From Glandiceps talaboti (Eukaryota; Hemichordata; Enteropneusta; Spengelidae), in the NCBI RefSeq assembly GCF_964340395.1, contig NC_135549.1, forward strand, positions 6,454,501 through 6,518,500: DNA of 64,000 nucleotides, read 5' to 3'. The notes below the pieces were generated by a model. The model saw nothing but the letters and a program-made list of their open reading frames with translations, had not been told where the DNA came from and made no database searches. This document shows positions 43,001 to 58,000 of this stretch, one piece after another. The translations under genes and the position numbers were made by a program. The number at the start of each line of letters is the position of its first letter. The first letter of the stretch is position 1.

Positions 43001-46000
43001 CTTACAACATGAAGAAGTAAATAATCTTGAATTCCTGAAAATTATATATTGATGTTTCTCTTGATATACATGTAGCTTCATCACAAATAAAAGGCTCATA
43101 CACTGCCTGTTGTTGGTTGAATTCCTCCGTGCTTGTCTTTATCACATGACTATTCAACTGTGTCACATGTCACCAACCACCTGTCACAAAATCATCAGTT
43201 GACCTGAAAAAGTAGTATCCAGGAAAGGACATGAAAGTTGTTGTCACTCAAAACAACAGTATGTCCAGTAGGATAGATTAGTATACTTCAATACGCCATT
43301 AATTCATTAAACTTCATACCTGGATGGTTTAGAACATTCATAGATACCTCTGATGTCATAGGAAATGAGACAGATGTACAAATAGTCATGTCACTATATT
43401 TATACTAATATTTCCACAGTATGTCAGATTACATTATGGTATGATAAACATGGAAATAACGATGTGCTTGATTTGGGCTTGATATTAATGTTTAAAATTT
43501 ATGTGCTTGTGTGATCGTCGTTCCAACGTAAGCAGTTATTTTAAATCTACCTAAGGGAATGAATTGAAGATGAGGTCTGTTCCTAAATCTGTGAAATACG
43601 CTGTATCAATTTATTGAGATGAACAGATGACTACATAAACAAGTGATATATTTATATGTCAGTACAGTCTGTTCCTAAAAATTTTAAATCAATGAAATAC
43701 CAATTTATTGGGTTGATAAAAAACAAACAAGTGATATATGGCAGTACACACAGTGGCTGTATTATATTGTTCATACAAAACTGTCATAAATGTGATGTGA
43801 TGTAATATCAGATCCAGTTTTGTGTTGTATTTAAATTCATGTCATGTAACACGATGCATGTGTCTACATGTTGTATTCAATGCTAACAGCATGACTCAAA
43901 CATGTACATGTACCGCATAATCTTTTAATATTGCATGTCAGTTTGTTCTTTTATGTACAGTACCTGTTCTTTGTTCATCAAACCATTTCATATGAATTGC
44001 AATGTGATTCTTGTATTCAGGCGTCCTTTATTCAGTAAGCCATTTCATATCAAATGTGTTATTCTTTTATTCATCACTCCTTTGTCCATCAAATAAGCCA
44101 TTTCAAATGAAATTAAAGTTTGTTTTGTCCTCTCTCATCTGTCCTTCATGTCTTTTCAATAATATTTGATTTTTTTCCACTTTTTGTCTCCTTTGTTCGT
44201 CAAGCCATCTCATCTAAAGAGTCTGAAATCACCACCTCCACCTGTTTCCCCTCGTCCTCCTCGCCATCTCTTAAAACCACCTCCCTCTTCTTCTCCTAAA
44301 CCGATCTCCTCTTCATCCTCTCATGACTTCAAATCTCCAGGATCTCCAAGCTTTTATGGCAAATCCCGTACTCCACTCAGTTCTTCTCCTAAATCTTCCT
44401 TCGTCTTCCCTAGATCTCCTCAACATTCTCCCAGACTATCATCAGCTCCGAGACTGGGTGAATCTTCTGGTCTGTCACCTTCACCTAGACTTACCCATTC
44501 CCCTAAACTCTCTCGCTCTCCTAAACTGTCCACTTCACCTAAGTTGTCAGAGTCTTCCAAGTTAAGTGGTGCTACAGAATCATTAACTCTGTCAGTATCA
44601 CCACATACATCATCTGTGTTCAGTCATTCCATCTCGTCTTCCATTGACTCATCCCCACAACCCTCACCATTATCTCCCGTATCCACGATAACTGCACAAG
44701 CATTAACTGAAGACTCTTCCCAGGAGGTATGTTGGGTAATATGGTAATATTAGTACCCTTTGAAAAGTAATTTTTATAAAATCAGTAAATAAATCTCAGT
44801 CCTTAAATGTAGTGCTTCAAAGAGGCAATACTTCAATTGCACTAACTACACCTTTACATTACATGTAATATCTGCATCTGCTGTAAGTCTAACAACACAG
44901 TAGAATTAAAAAAAACTGGTAACAGAATCATATACTGGTAGAAATAATACTAACAATGCTAGGATATGTGTAATGTATGTGTATGTATACTGTTTGCTGG
45001 CATGCAAGTTGTGTTACTGTTGTTATTGTAATAGATAAATGAATGAAAATCTATCTTCCTTAATATCTATAATGGTTGACTTATGAAGTTTATCAGTCAA
45101 CAGAGCTGATATGTCATTGAGTATGTTACCTGTAGTACACATGACAGCAATAACAACAGAGCTGATATGTAATTTAATTGCATGTATTTTACGTATAGTA
45201 CACATGACAACAATAACAGAGCCGAGATCATCATTGAGTATGTTACCTGTAGTACACATGACAACAGTAACAACAGAAAACACCAGTGTTAAAGGCCAGG
45301 GTTTCAATCCCAAGTTCTCATATAATGTATTTTATCGGCTAAACATTAAGATTCCACAGGATCATTCTGGCCTAACCTGTTCTATACCAGCAGCTCTGCC
45401 AGACAGTTTGCCTGTTGTATTTTAGATTGAAGGCTGACAAGATTAGCATTACCCCCCCCCCCCCCCCACACACACACACACACACATGACATTTTATAAA
45501 ATCCCAGATACATGTGTGGTCCTCTATAAATAATTAAAATCTTGTTTTATCTGTTCTTATATGTCATTCACACTGACAGTATTGCATATTACCAATACGT
45601 ACTAATGGAATGCACAGCTTATATAAATGGTCTAACTGCAAATTGAAATCTGCCACAAGTAGCAAGGTACTGGTTATGTCTCACATGTCTAACATAATTG
45701 CCGAGTTTATTGCTATCTTACAAGTAATATGTTCTAGCTATTAAATCTTGTTTCCCATCCCTGCAATTACGAGGATTGGGAGACCCTTCAAAATGCATTT
45801 ATTTCAACAGAAAGTGAAACAGACGCAGATATAAACATGGTTAAGTAATCGTGATTACACAAAATGACTGTGCAACACATTAATGTTGAGAGCTTTATGT
45901 CACAGTATATCTATTTAAAACCCACACTGCTAGTCTTTTCACACTACCATTGTAAGAATTCAATGAAGTAAGCGTGACCAGAAAATCAAACAGGCATAAA

Positions 46001-49000
46001 AGGTGGTGGCTGGTCATAATAGCACCATGAAATCACCCAACAAATTGCTGCTAAATGATTTCAGTTCTCACCATGTTCAGAAACCACTTTTGCCAATGAC
46101 TATATAAGTAATTGTAGGAAATAAACTGCACTTTTAATTCATTGCCAATGAATGTATGAAACTACGTGACGTCATCTGTGTTCTGCACTAATTACTAATT
46201 TGTATAGTGGAGGTTTCAGGTAGGTTGTTGTCACAGGGAAATACCTGTTATATTTATGTAACTAATGCACCAGTCTGTACCACGAACTACAAATGCACTG
46301 TTTTGTTGTCATGCTTCACAGCTTTTTAAATGTTGCTAGTAAAAGATTGTAATTCATAGTGACTACTATATTGTAGCCATGTTGCTTCAAAGACTCGATG
46401 TTGTATGGGTTTGTCTTTAAAAAGTGAGCAAAATTTTCACATGTATTATTCAAGTATTAATGTAAACGATGAATCAATTTTAGTAAACATCACCAAATTG
46501 CATACTACACATGTTAACGACATAAGGACTGTCATATTTTCTAGATTTTATTTCTTATTGTCACCATGGTAACCTACCAGATATTCTATAAAAAATATGC
46601 CAACTATTTCATCTAATCGTATGGTCACTGCAACCATTGGTCATCATAGCATCACCTCACATACAATGTCCTGTCTTCTGATATTTCTATTCTAGAGCCA
46701 GACTAGCATCAGCTGTATATAAGATTTGCCCGCATAACTTTATTAGAAGTGACACATATTTATACCATACATTGATCCATGAACAAAGAGCTTACAAAAA
46801 TGTAATATTGACGATAACGATTACACATTTGCAATACTGATGCACACAATTCATGAATAATTTTAGTGCATTAAAAGATGATATCATCTATGACACATTA
46901 ATTTCCAACAAGGATGACATCTTGTCAAAAGCTCAGACCACTATCAAAAGACAGTAATCAAGGCATCATATCAATGACTTATCTAGAATTTATTTAATCT
47001 ATAGTTGATACACAATTTAAACAAATGCCATGTGTGTTAATGAAAATACTCACACATGCAGCTGTGACATACCTTTGGTTGATTGTGAAAACTAGTATTA
47101 TCATAACCTGTCCCTAGTGTGCTGGGTGTTGATGGGCAACCCAAAGTTCGATTTGTTTGTCCCTGCAAAAACTTGGCCACTAGAGGGCACTGTTCATTTA
47201 GCAGGTGTGGCTACCTACTGCTCTGTTAAACAAATATGTCTATTTCTATAGCTTATTATTTGAACTATTCAAGGAATGTATCTTTTTAGTTTGAATGGGT
47301 GTGAAATGTACAACAGTGAAACAACTTGCATGAAATGAACTACAACTTAATAACCTGCAAAGTGGCAATATGATGATAATGATAATGATAATGAATATTA
47401 ATGATACAAAACTAGTAGCTATGATGCAGCAAAGCATGAACAAACCACCTGCTCACAGATAATAGCAGAAAGAATATGTGAACTGTGTGAAGGAAGGGTG
47501 TGAAAGAAGGCGTGAACATCATGACAAATGTGCTTTCAGACAGTTGTTACTGCAATGCAAACACCGAAATAAAAGTAGATTGCAGCTACTCTGGTCAAAG
47601 CTCTGTAAATAATTTGACCCCTCCTAAGATGGCAGGTCTGAGTATCTGTCTGCAGTAAATCACAGAGAGTGTTTTATATAACTTGATTGAATAGTATTTT
47701 CAATGGTGAGTCAACTTTGCATATATAGACCTGCTTGATTTGTGTACTTAATTTGATAAATGTGTGATGCCAAGCCAAACCAACTGAGGCATGCCTAGAT
47801 TCCAGGTGATAAGGTTTATCAAATTCTCATACTGCAATGGGTGGTGGCTCTATACTACAACACAGACTTTGTATTCCAAACTAAACGACATGTATGCATA
47901 GATGTCACAACAGTTTATTCGCAAATGAAATTAAATAGAATGGCATAGTTCAATGGCTCAGAGTCTGGACTATGAAACTGGCTCAACAGTGTTGTTGGCC
48001 GAAATATTCAGGCAAACTACATTGTCACGCCAAATAGTCAAGTCTCTGGGCTTCAAGTTGCAATAACCATTTATGCTTGGTTTTATGATTTATGAAATAT
48101 TCATTTATTTTATTTTATTTGAAATTCATATTGAGATTTTGTGATGGATTGCAAAGCAAATGTCTGAATAATAATTCAAAGAAATGTGTACTTCAAATAT
48201 AAGTATTGCCTACAAAATGTAGCTGTTGTCTAGCTTAGCCCAGAGACTTGGCTGTCTGGTATACAGATAACAGTGTCAATTGCCAGAATCACTGTTACCA
48301 GGTAGCCATGTCTCCAGGCTATGGTTGACCACACAGTAAACATACACATACATTGTAAATGTGATAAAAATGTTCATACAAATTATCCAACCTATTGAAA
48401 ATAAATTGGTGTCTGAAATAACAATTGAACTTTGCACTCTATCACTTTTGAACTGATTTTCCAATTGAAATGAAATATTTATGATCTTTTAATATGATTG
48501 CTTTTTGCAGGCTGAACATAATATCCATTTACAAGCCTTGTTAGAATTACAGAAGAAGGTCAAACCTATACCAGGTATGTATAACTATGTTAGAAGGAAA
48601 AAATGGGAACAGTTGAGAAAATAAATGGAACTTTATGTCCATTTTGATGTAAAAATGAAATTGAATAAAATATACTTTGCTTTCCAAGCATATTCTTATC
48701 AAGACATTCAAACAATCTTTTATACAAATGGAAATCCGATGAATTGAAAATGAGATTGAATTAAAAAATGAATTGCTGAAAAATGATGAGGAACCTAATA
48801 TTTATCTTGTTGGTATACAACAAAAATGTTATTTTTACATTTAAAATGGCCATATGGATGAGAAAATGGGGAGTTATTGGATTTTTAGTCATAAAACAAC
48901 TTTACCGTGTTTTCCTACTTGAAAAAAAAAACAATGTGAAACAACGTGACCAAGTCCTTTTTGTTACTCAATAAATTACCAAGCATTCAACAAATGTGTA

Positions 49001-52000
49001 AAATGTTTGTTATTGTATGTACTTTTTGGACACTTTCTAGCTTTTTGCAATATATTGAGTTACAAACATGGACTTGGTATATGTTGTATCACATTGTTTT
49101 TTTTTCCAATTAGGCAGACACAGTAAAGTTGTTTTATGAATAAAAAGTCCAAAATAAATCCACACTTTGTCATCAATATGGCCACTTTAATTAGAGGACA
49201 CACTGACATTGAGTCAGTGAAAGGTTGTTGTATCATATACTAGTCTCCACAAACACTTTCAACGATACTAGTATAATGTAACTATTTCTACCATTAATCA
49301 TTATAGCGATATTAGTAAAAAAAGTGAGTGTTATCGCTACAATGAACAACTATCGGTATGGGTTTTCAATTTTATTGACAAATGACCTTGTCATCATTTG
49401 AAAGAGGAAGACTGTAATAAGTGCTTTGTATAGTCAGTCAGTCAGTCACCAGTCACTGTGTCAGATCAGTTGTCTGATACCTAAGGAATACATGTAGCAC
49501 AGAGTGTTTCAATTTGATTAAAATCTGATGTAGGAATATGGATCAATTGCGTTATTTTACCTCTATTTCCTTCATTTGCTTTCATTTGTTTTAATTTTTT
49601 GTTTGAGGAGTGTAGGAAGAGGCACTCACTCCTGGAATTAAAAAACAAACAACAATTTAAAAAAAAAATAAAGGTAAATAATTTTTAGCAGTCGGGCTGT
49701 ATTCCTTCATCAGATTTTAATGAGCTTCAGAATGCTTGATATGTTACTGTGTGAACATTTTGAGAGTATATGACTCAAGTATTGCAAACTTAAATATAAT
49801 ACGTCCTGAGTTATACATGTTTGTTTGCTTAGCTGGTGTTATGAACAATTATGACTCATTGATAACATTCTTTCAGTTTCCAATTCTTTTGTCCCATTTC
49901 TTTAGAAAGATGCTACACATGATTGCCACCATGCTAAATACAATTCAGACATTGTATACTGTATATTGTGACTATTTTAATCTCAGATTTGTACATTGTA
50001 TTCTTTAGAATAGTGAATGAATGGAACATAATGTAGAAAAGGTCATTATGTATTGTTGTTTGTATAGAATCCAACCTAATTTGAGACTAGTAGATGTCTT
50101 ATTACCCATCATGCTGTTCTGTAGCAACTATATCCCATGGATTTAAGCCTTGGGTAATAGTTGCTGCATGACATCCCTAGGGTTACTAGAGGTGTACTAG
50201 TGTCTTCATTGCCAGGCAATAAGTGTTAAATATATTACGTCATTATAGATACTACTTGCCAGCAGTCATGGTATCCATGGCAATGGTTTTCAAATCGAAA
50301 GTGGTTGAGCATCTTCGTATTTACTTCATACCAAAATAAGGATAATAACCATACAGATAAAGTAACCTCTACATGCAGTTTATTTATTTATTTTAACCGA
50401 TGCATACATAAATGGAGTGTCATGCATTGAAATAAAATACTTAAAAATACATTTATATGCAAAGCAAAGAAATAAAACAAACACCAAAATATGAATAACA
50501 TGATATCGGTATATGCAAATATCTGAATACCCATGTAATCTCTATATAACTTTAATTTGATATTCTGAACATGAGAAGGTGGAGAATAAAGAATAAGGCT
50601 GAAAGTAAATAACAGTTTTGGCTTGAGGGAATGGATTGGAAGGGTTTTTTGTAGCTATCATAAAGCCCTCTCATTTTAGAACTGCATTCAAATAGATTTC
50701 ATGTTAGTTTCATTGCCCAATCATCGAAGCACACCTGGGCTCCATTAATTGCACATTTTGCTCATTCTCAAGTTCATGTTCTCTTTCATGATTTCTGTTT
50801 TTATTTTGTTAAAATGATTTGTTCATTTGCATATTTTTCCATTCTTTTGTACTTTTTGCCATATTTGTAGACAATGTGGTGCACAAAGCTCTTGTTGCTG
50901 CTGATAAAAAATCAATATTAATGCCTTCTAGTTTAAAAAAGAAAGGTGATGATGTTGACGATGGTAGGGATGATGATGGCATACCATACCATCATAAATG
51001 TAAGTGCATGTAATATTGCATAGAAAGCCTCGCTATATTTTGTGTTCTGTGCAAAAATTATCAGTTTTCATTTCCTCTGTTTTCTTCTACTCTTTTCTTT
51101 GCTATATCATCCCATGCGTTCATCATCTCACAATATAACATTCAATTATTATTATTATTATTATTAATGATAGTGTGTTTGTCATATTCATCTAACTTTA
51201 CTTGTCAGTTCCTATATCTAGTGGGGTGTGTGTCAATCCATTTCCCAGGGTGGAAGGGTAGGAGTGACTGGAGATTTGAAGGGTATATAATCTTAATGTA
51301 TATGAACTTTTGTATGTCTTGTTAACTTGTAATGTGTTGCTGTTCATTTTAACAGGTGGTTTTTCTCTACATTGCAAAATGTCTGAAATGTCTTCAAATT
51401 TTCTAACAATAAGATCCTGATCATAACACTGATGATGAGGAGAGTAATCTCAAACAAACAAACAAATCATTACTTTAACAATCTAACAACTGAAACATCA
51501 CCTCCATATAAAAGGCTTAGGAGAAATCTAGAGATCATATTCCTGCAGTCATTCTGTTCCTTTGTTCATGAGATGTCTGTGACTGTTTTATTGATGGATG
51601 TTGTACAGTATTTGATTCAGTGTGATTCAGTGATGTACCAAGTTATGTCTATCACCTATCTCAATATACAATGCAGTAACCAAAGCCTTCACAACAGCTC
51701 TTCAAATGATCACTAACCGTGCTTTCATTTTGCAGAAACTGGGCTTCCACTTTTGTTTAACACAGTGCTGGGAATTCAAAGTGTTACATGTGGGAATTCC
51801 GTGTTACCATACATGCATAATATGCCATGGCCTTCAATATCCCATTATTAATATCAATATATTTCAATGTCAGGCATTTTCTGTACCCAAAATGTAATCA
51901 AAATAACATTCGTATGTTTATTTTGCGTTCTTTCCTGAAAGTAATAACTGACAATGTTTCCGTCACTGTGATATTCTATAGTTCAATATGTTGAAAGTCC

Positions 52001-55000
52001 AATGTAAATGGCAAGTGAAAGAAGCATATTAATCCACAAGTGTAATAATAGTACATGTATACAGTATACATGTACCTAACTTTAATTGAGTTACTATTGG
52101 TTCCACCATAGGTTCTATAGTGAAACTGATCTAGATACCAGTGAGATTTGATTGTTTAGTTGATTCAGAAAATGCCTGGCATAGACAGCACATATTGTGC
52201 ATGCTGTATCTAACAATAAAGAGCTCTATAAGCAGACAGCATCTTTTCCCCCCTAGGCAATGCTAGCATGGAGTTTGATGAGGAATATGAGTTTGATACT
52301 AGTGTAACAGAGGAGGATCCAGTCATGCCATATCATCATCAGTGTAAGTCGGTCATTGTAAATGGTTGCTTTATAACCTGTCTAGCATGTAGCCGTACCT
52401 CATGTGGTAGTGATGGCTTTAAAAACCACTCATCGGTGTGCTTCATGTGGTTGTGTTAAAATGGTGGTTTTATAACACATTCATAGGTGTGCTTCATGTG
52501 TTGATGTCATCAATGTTTTAGTTTCAATTTGTTGTCAAGTTCAAGTTCAGACCAAAATGAAACTAGGACAGAAGTTACATGTTGAATGTGTATATTGTAA
52601 TACTCCATCATCCAATGTTGTTTGGTATGGTATACCAGTATTGTGGAATGCATGCTCCACAGCCCCTTGCTATGCAGTCTTGCATGTTGCATGTTTTACT
52701 TTTCTTCAAGTTTGTGTTGTACTTTGTTATATAGTGAGTTTTTGTGCTGTGTGTTGTTGTTATTGTTGTTGTTGTTGTTCATTGTACAGTTATTTGTAAT
52801 GCTGGTACATATATGATAGATAGACAAGTGTCCAGTCAAGTGTATTTCTATTCAGTAAATCAATGTCAAGTTCATAAGTTATTAGTTGTTTTGAGCCAGA
52901 ACAAACCACAATATAGAGTCTGGAATAAACTAGCTCAGAGACTTGTTTTGGTGTGACTATCTCTAATAGATGTCTACATCAAGAGATAAGTGTAGACATA
53001 AAACATTCTCTTGGTGTACATATTTACAAACAAAATCCTGAAACACTGATCAATAGAGTACATCATTGCACACACACACATACACACACGCACACGCACA
53101 CACACACACACACACATACTCTGTCAACTTGGATTTGAGTGTGAAGTGTTGTTTATTTTCATAAGTTTCTCTTTATTCTTGAAAATTAGTACACTTCTTT
53201 CACAGCACCTCATATGTTATGTCTAATACACTCAATATAACATCAACTCTTGATAAATAATATTTCTACATCACAGTATTTCACTGACATGCTTTGTTTT
53301 CAGATTTGACCTATGACCTGACTTTTGTATCAACTATTTTGTTGTGTTGTTTTCATTTCTAACAATGTTATTCTCTAGTAAATATCTCAAGCTTTATTTT
53401 GTAATTTCATTCTTGATGCCTTCAGTATAAGGTCTAAATACTGTTACTACAGCATCAGAACTTAGATACTGATAGCCTGGTCTTTTTACGGATAGTGAAA
53501 ATAATCCTAGAAACCATTCTATTATTTTACAGCTAAAACAGGCTATGTTTGCCAAAAGAATATATGTAACATGTACATTTACAATCAAAGTTAATCATTT
53601 TTCAAGTTTTGGTTGTTGTTTTGATTAGTAAGAATCATTTTTACTGCTAAACACAGCATGATAAATTTATTGAGGGGAGTCTAAAATACTGAATGAATGT
53701 AAACAAAACTCAATCAATCACAAATAAAAGTACTCTTGTCTAATGGGTAAAACAACAATCTCAATTTGCCAAATGATCAGCATTGATCATTAAATGGACT
53801 ATATGTTATGTACAGTCTTCTGGCAAACACTCCCTGTTTTAGTACTTCCACATTTCATCAGTGGAAGATGGCAATATGAGTTGTTTCAAACAGACCGGTA
53901 TAGACCTGTTCACAAATACCTGTGGTCCTGTCAAGTTGAACATTGCATACTGAAGACATTCTTACAAATCTTTATGAACAGTTCTTTATTCTGCCCATTT
54001 ATCAGAAATTATTGAACAAAGGCACTAAACTTGTAATTTATGTTGAGTGTGGACACCTTTATGTACATGTGCCAGGTATTCGGCAAGTAGGCGTTGACCT
54101 TTGACTGTAACATGGCAACAAACATTCCCCAAAAAGTTGAATAGGCAATGCCTTCGATAAAAGGAAACCAGTACTGAGATTGAAAAGTCAGAAAGAGAAA
54201 GTTGTTAGATTTTTAATCATAACAATGAAAATTTATGTTTAGGTTCAGAGTTAGACAAGCCCAAAAATAGCATGAAATTTTGTGATTTGATTATGACTAG
54301 TGTCAGTCCATTCTTTTTGTGTTTCATTATTCATTTTGTCCGATAAATGTTTCCAATTCATTGTATGTTTATTTTCATCAGGTATTGCAGATAATGTAGG
54401 TAACAATAATGAAGATGATGATGATGATGATGATGATGATTTACCATTTCATTTGAAGTGTAAGTTGTAAACATCCATAAAAAAACGACTAATCTTTAGT
54501 AGAAGTGAGCACAAACCATAGCAAAATATCTAACTGGCATCTAATCTTCCTTATTCTAGGAATCCTAGAATACTAACCTTTCCATAATCCCGACAACAGC
54601 TTGATGCAATATTAACTCCACTGATTCTTAGCCTGTTTATGAGTATTGAGGGTTGTGTATGTAAATATATGCTTTGGTCCATTTGATTTGATAAGTGGTC
54701 AAGCAGATCAAAGTATAAATTATACACTCTTATACACACCAATTTGTTGGCTGAATCCAGATTGTTCATAAACAGGCAAGCTAGTTCTTGACTTGGCCTG
54801 CCTTTCTATTACTGTAGTGGCAACTATATATTCATCACATTGCACTCCATAAAATTCAACATTCATGTACATAATTATTATTTTCCATTATTAACATTCC
54901 ATGAGTGATTCCTCATAGCGTGTGAAATGCTAATTAAACAACCACTCCAATACAAACTGCTTGATGCAGACATAAACATATGCATATATAAACAAAATGC

Positions 55001-58000
55001 AATCAATTAATACTTAGAGAGAAATTTTGATTAAAAAATTGCTGCAAGAAAGAAGAACTGTATGTGCTTAGCAAACAAATAAATTCTGTCTTGCAATTTA
55101 TTTCTAATTTCCCTAATTTGTAATTGCTGTTGGATTCTATTCATGAACAGCTTATTTCCTTCAGGCAAAATATTCCCCAAAATACACCATGTTAAAAAAG
55201 TGTTGTTTATTGCTAGAGTATTGCATACACATATTAGAGCTATATAATAATTATAACGCTATTTTTTACAGCACCAAAAGCAATTATTGCTATGCTTAGA
55301 TTAAAGAGTATTTACATTGATTTTAATGGTGTAAAATATTCTACTAATCTCATGGGATTTACTACATATGCAGACTTTCACATAGTAAAAAGAATGAAGT
55401 AGTTCCCAATGGGAAATGTAGATAGGATGAATATGCATTAACTTTTATCTCTCTGATTCCACTTCTGCCATCAAGATGTACTGTGACTGAATTCTGAAGT
55501 GCTACTACTATTAGATACACTAGTAGCCCTGTCTCCACCTGAATCGATTCAAAACTAGTTTCTATCCCCATGAAAATACTGAGCAATGGATTTGAATCGA
55601 TTCACTGTTGCCTTTGGATTGGTTTGGAACCGATTTACTTTGAATCAGTTCGAAATCACCTAAAGGGTTGGTTTCGAACCTCTTCAATCAGTTCAAACTG
55701 ACTTTGATTCATTTCTGAACCAATTCCAAATTCCATGTGGGGATAGGGCTATTGGCTTATATTTGCTCTCTGTGTGGTTTAATGTCTGGAAAATTAGAGG
55801 AAAATAACTTTGAGATATTTGTTTTATATTTTTGTAAAATTGGAATTGTATTTTATAAAGTGACAGCCAAACATTTCACCTAACTGCTGCATACAAACCA
55901 ACAATTCTTTCCACAGCAGGTAATAAATCATGGTTCTCTGAATGGAAGACAAAGAAATGTAATATTTGAGAATTTCAACATTATATTTGTTTACTAGTAG
56001 TTGCACCTGATTCTCACTGCTTCTCTAGTCCCCATTTAGCAGCCTCATTGCCAATCTACCCTACTCAAGATGATGTGACTCACTCAACCATGGAGTGCTG
56101 ATACAGTGAACATATACATGCTGTTCTTAAAATACACACATTTATCGGCATCACGTCTTCATCAGTTATCTTCAATTATGTCCACTTGAGATATTGATAC
56201 ATCAATTCAGCTGACTGACTCATGAGTGATGTCAGTAATTTGGAAAGGAAAAGTCATTTGAATGAATGGCATTCTGCGATAGTCTTGTACTGTGTTGCAA
56301 TGCAGCTTAAATATACATGCAGTACTTACGTAGCTAATTTGCAAGTAACAGGACCATTGGGCAAATTACTAACTTGTATTAAACCTTTTCATTTCCAGTA
56401 TTTGTTATATATCAAATTATGGTCTGAAAATTTCACCTGTTTATTTGACAGATTGTTAGATGCATCATTGATGACACTTCCTTGAAATGAATGAAGGAAG
56501 AGCCAACATGGATGTATTTTGCTGTCTAGAAATTAACTTCTATTTTCTGACTAAACATGTGTATTGCAGTCATATCTGCTTAAGGAGTATAATACTGTGA
56601 CAGCCTCAGATATTAACAATCCAATTATAATGTATCTTGGCATTGAAAAGGCTATATACATAATGAGCTATTGCTTTATGTTGCAACCATTGCTAATATG
56701 TTACTATTTGTATGGCATTTTCATTTCATATCTATAGTTCCACCCCCTGAGGATGCTCCGCCAACACCAGATTACCCACTAGATGAATTTTGCAACGATA
56801 TGACTCCATTTCATCACAAGTGTAAGTCTGACCAGGGAATGCCTACACTCCTCATTAACATCATTTTCACACAAAAACACAAAAGATTCTGCTTTTTCAA
56901 TGATCTGTATGTTGTGTAATATTTTCAGTTTTCCTTCTGTTATGAAATAGTTTTATAATTTTCAATTTAAAGCATTTACATTGCTGTGAAAGTAAAAGCT
57001 AAATTGTAATGATTCATTTGTGTTGTCTGCTTCAGCCCTCACAATTTCTCCTTCACATAACACCTCACAATCCTTAGCACATAACAACATGTGTGTTTTC
57101 CTTTCCCAATTACACTCTTCCCAGGACACACCAAATTTGAACTCTTGACACCCCAAAATCCAATGTCTCCCACCTCCCTTCAAATAACCCTGATAGAGGT
57201 AAAGTTCACAGTAACGTCCCACAGTGAGTTCTGTGGTGAACAAGTTAATTAGTCATTTCTGTTCACTTTAATTCTCTCTTTCTCTCAATTTCTTACAGTT
57301 CTGTTCAAAAGAATTGGTCTTTTTAAAAATCTGAATTAATATACTCTTTGGTGAACGGTTTTGTTCTTTTGTTTTAGGATTTGGTTCTATCAAGTATTTT
57401 CTTCTTTCATTGTATTTAAGTTTCACTTCCCTTTCTAGTACCCCAATGTTATAATATAGCTATGTACTTTAGTGTTGTTGACATACACAGGCAATACTTA
57501 GTCTTTGCTTTGTTTGAATAATATCTCTAATTTCTGTTTACATTTTTGAATAATTTCTCTGGATGAATTGTCAGAATCATGGTACATTAGTTTTAAAAGA
57601 TTGTTAGTTATACAAAATTCTTCTTTTGACTTCTATCTGTGAGTCACTCAAGTACTGTATTTGTCAAAATGATCCTAGTAATCCAAGGATACTGACTTGT
57701 TCAAGTAGTACAGTCTGTAACTGGGGTTATGTTTTTCTGCAGATGTAAATCTACAAAATGCACTGATGTCAAATAATACAAACCTATCTGTGTTAAGAAT
57801 CAACATCATTATAAATCACAGCCTCTGTTACTGTCTTTCATTTTTCGATGTGTCACAGAATAAATAAGGTCTGGTTTGTGACAATGAGAATCACTGAATT
57901 CCTAGTCAGCAGGGTGTGATTTGTGGCCAAATATGCACAGATAGGTGTGGTTGGTAATTGAGACTTTAAAAAAAAGGGTATTTATGTCATGATGCCGTTT

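Larger units (their letters stand above)
31386..44204 (+). other. Large intron of the SH3-FAM107 gene (12.8 kb)
   Basis: No further coding exon could be supported by eye. It contains ~110-bp repeats (34940-35290), a hairpin (35315-35395), a degenerate ~170-bp satellite (36440-37690), a ~50-bp minisatellite (38600-39320), two family B foldbacks (39975-40173 and 42070-42325) and two minor tandem repeats. If SH3 and FAM107 are separate genes, the boundary lies here. Confidence 0.55.
44727..48510 (+). other. Intron with microsatellite and CTCF-like site
   Basis: No exon seen. It holds a ~90-bp repeat of TGAGTATGTTACCTGTAGTA and CACATGACA (45115-45275), C16 followed by (CA)n (45452-45486), and one strong CTCF-like match (47177-47188). 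Confidence 0.6.

Noticed and set aside
44166-44204. ATG-started extension (MIFFHF...) of the Ser/Pro-rich exon as a separate gene start
   Set aside because: The extension is a pyrimidine-rich acceptor tract. It cannot be fully excluded if FAM107 is a separate gene, but splicing at 44205 is the simpler reading.
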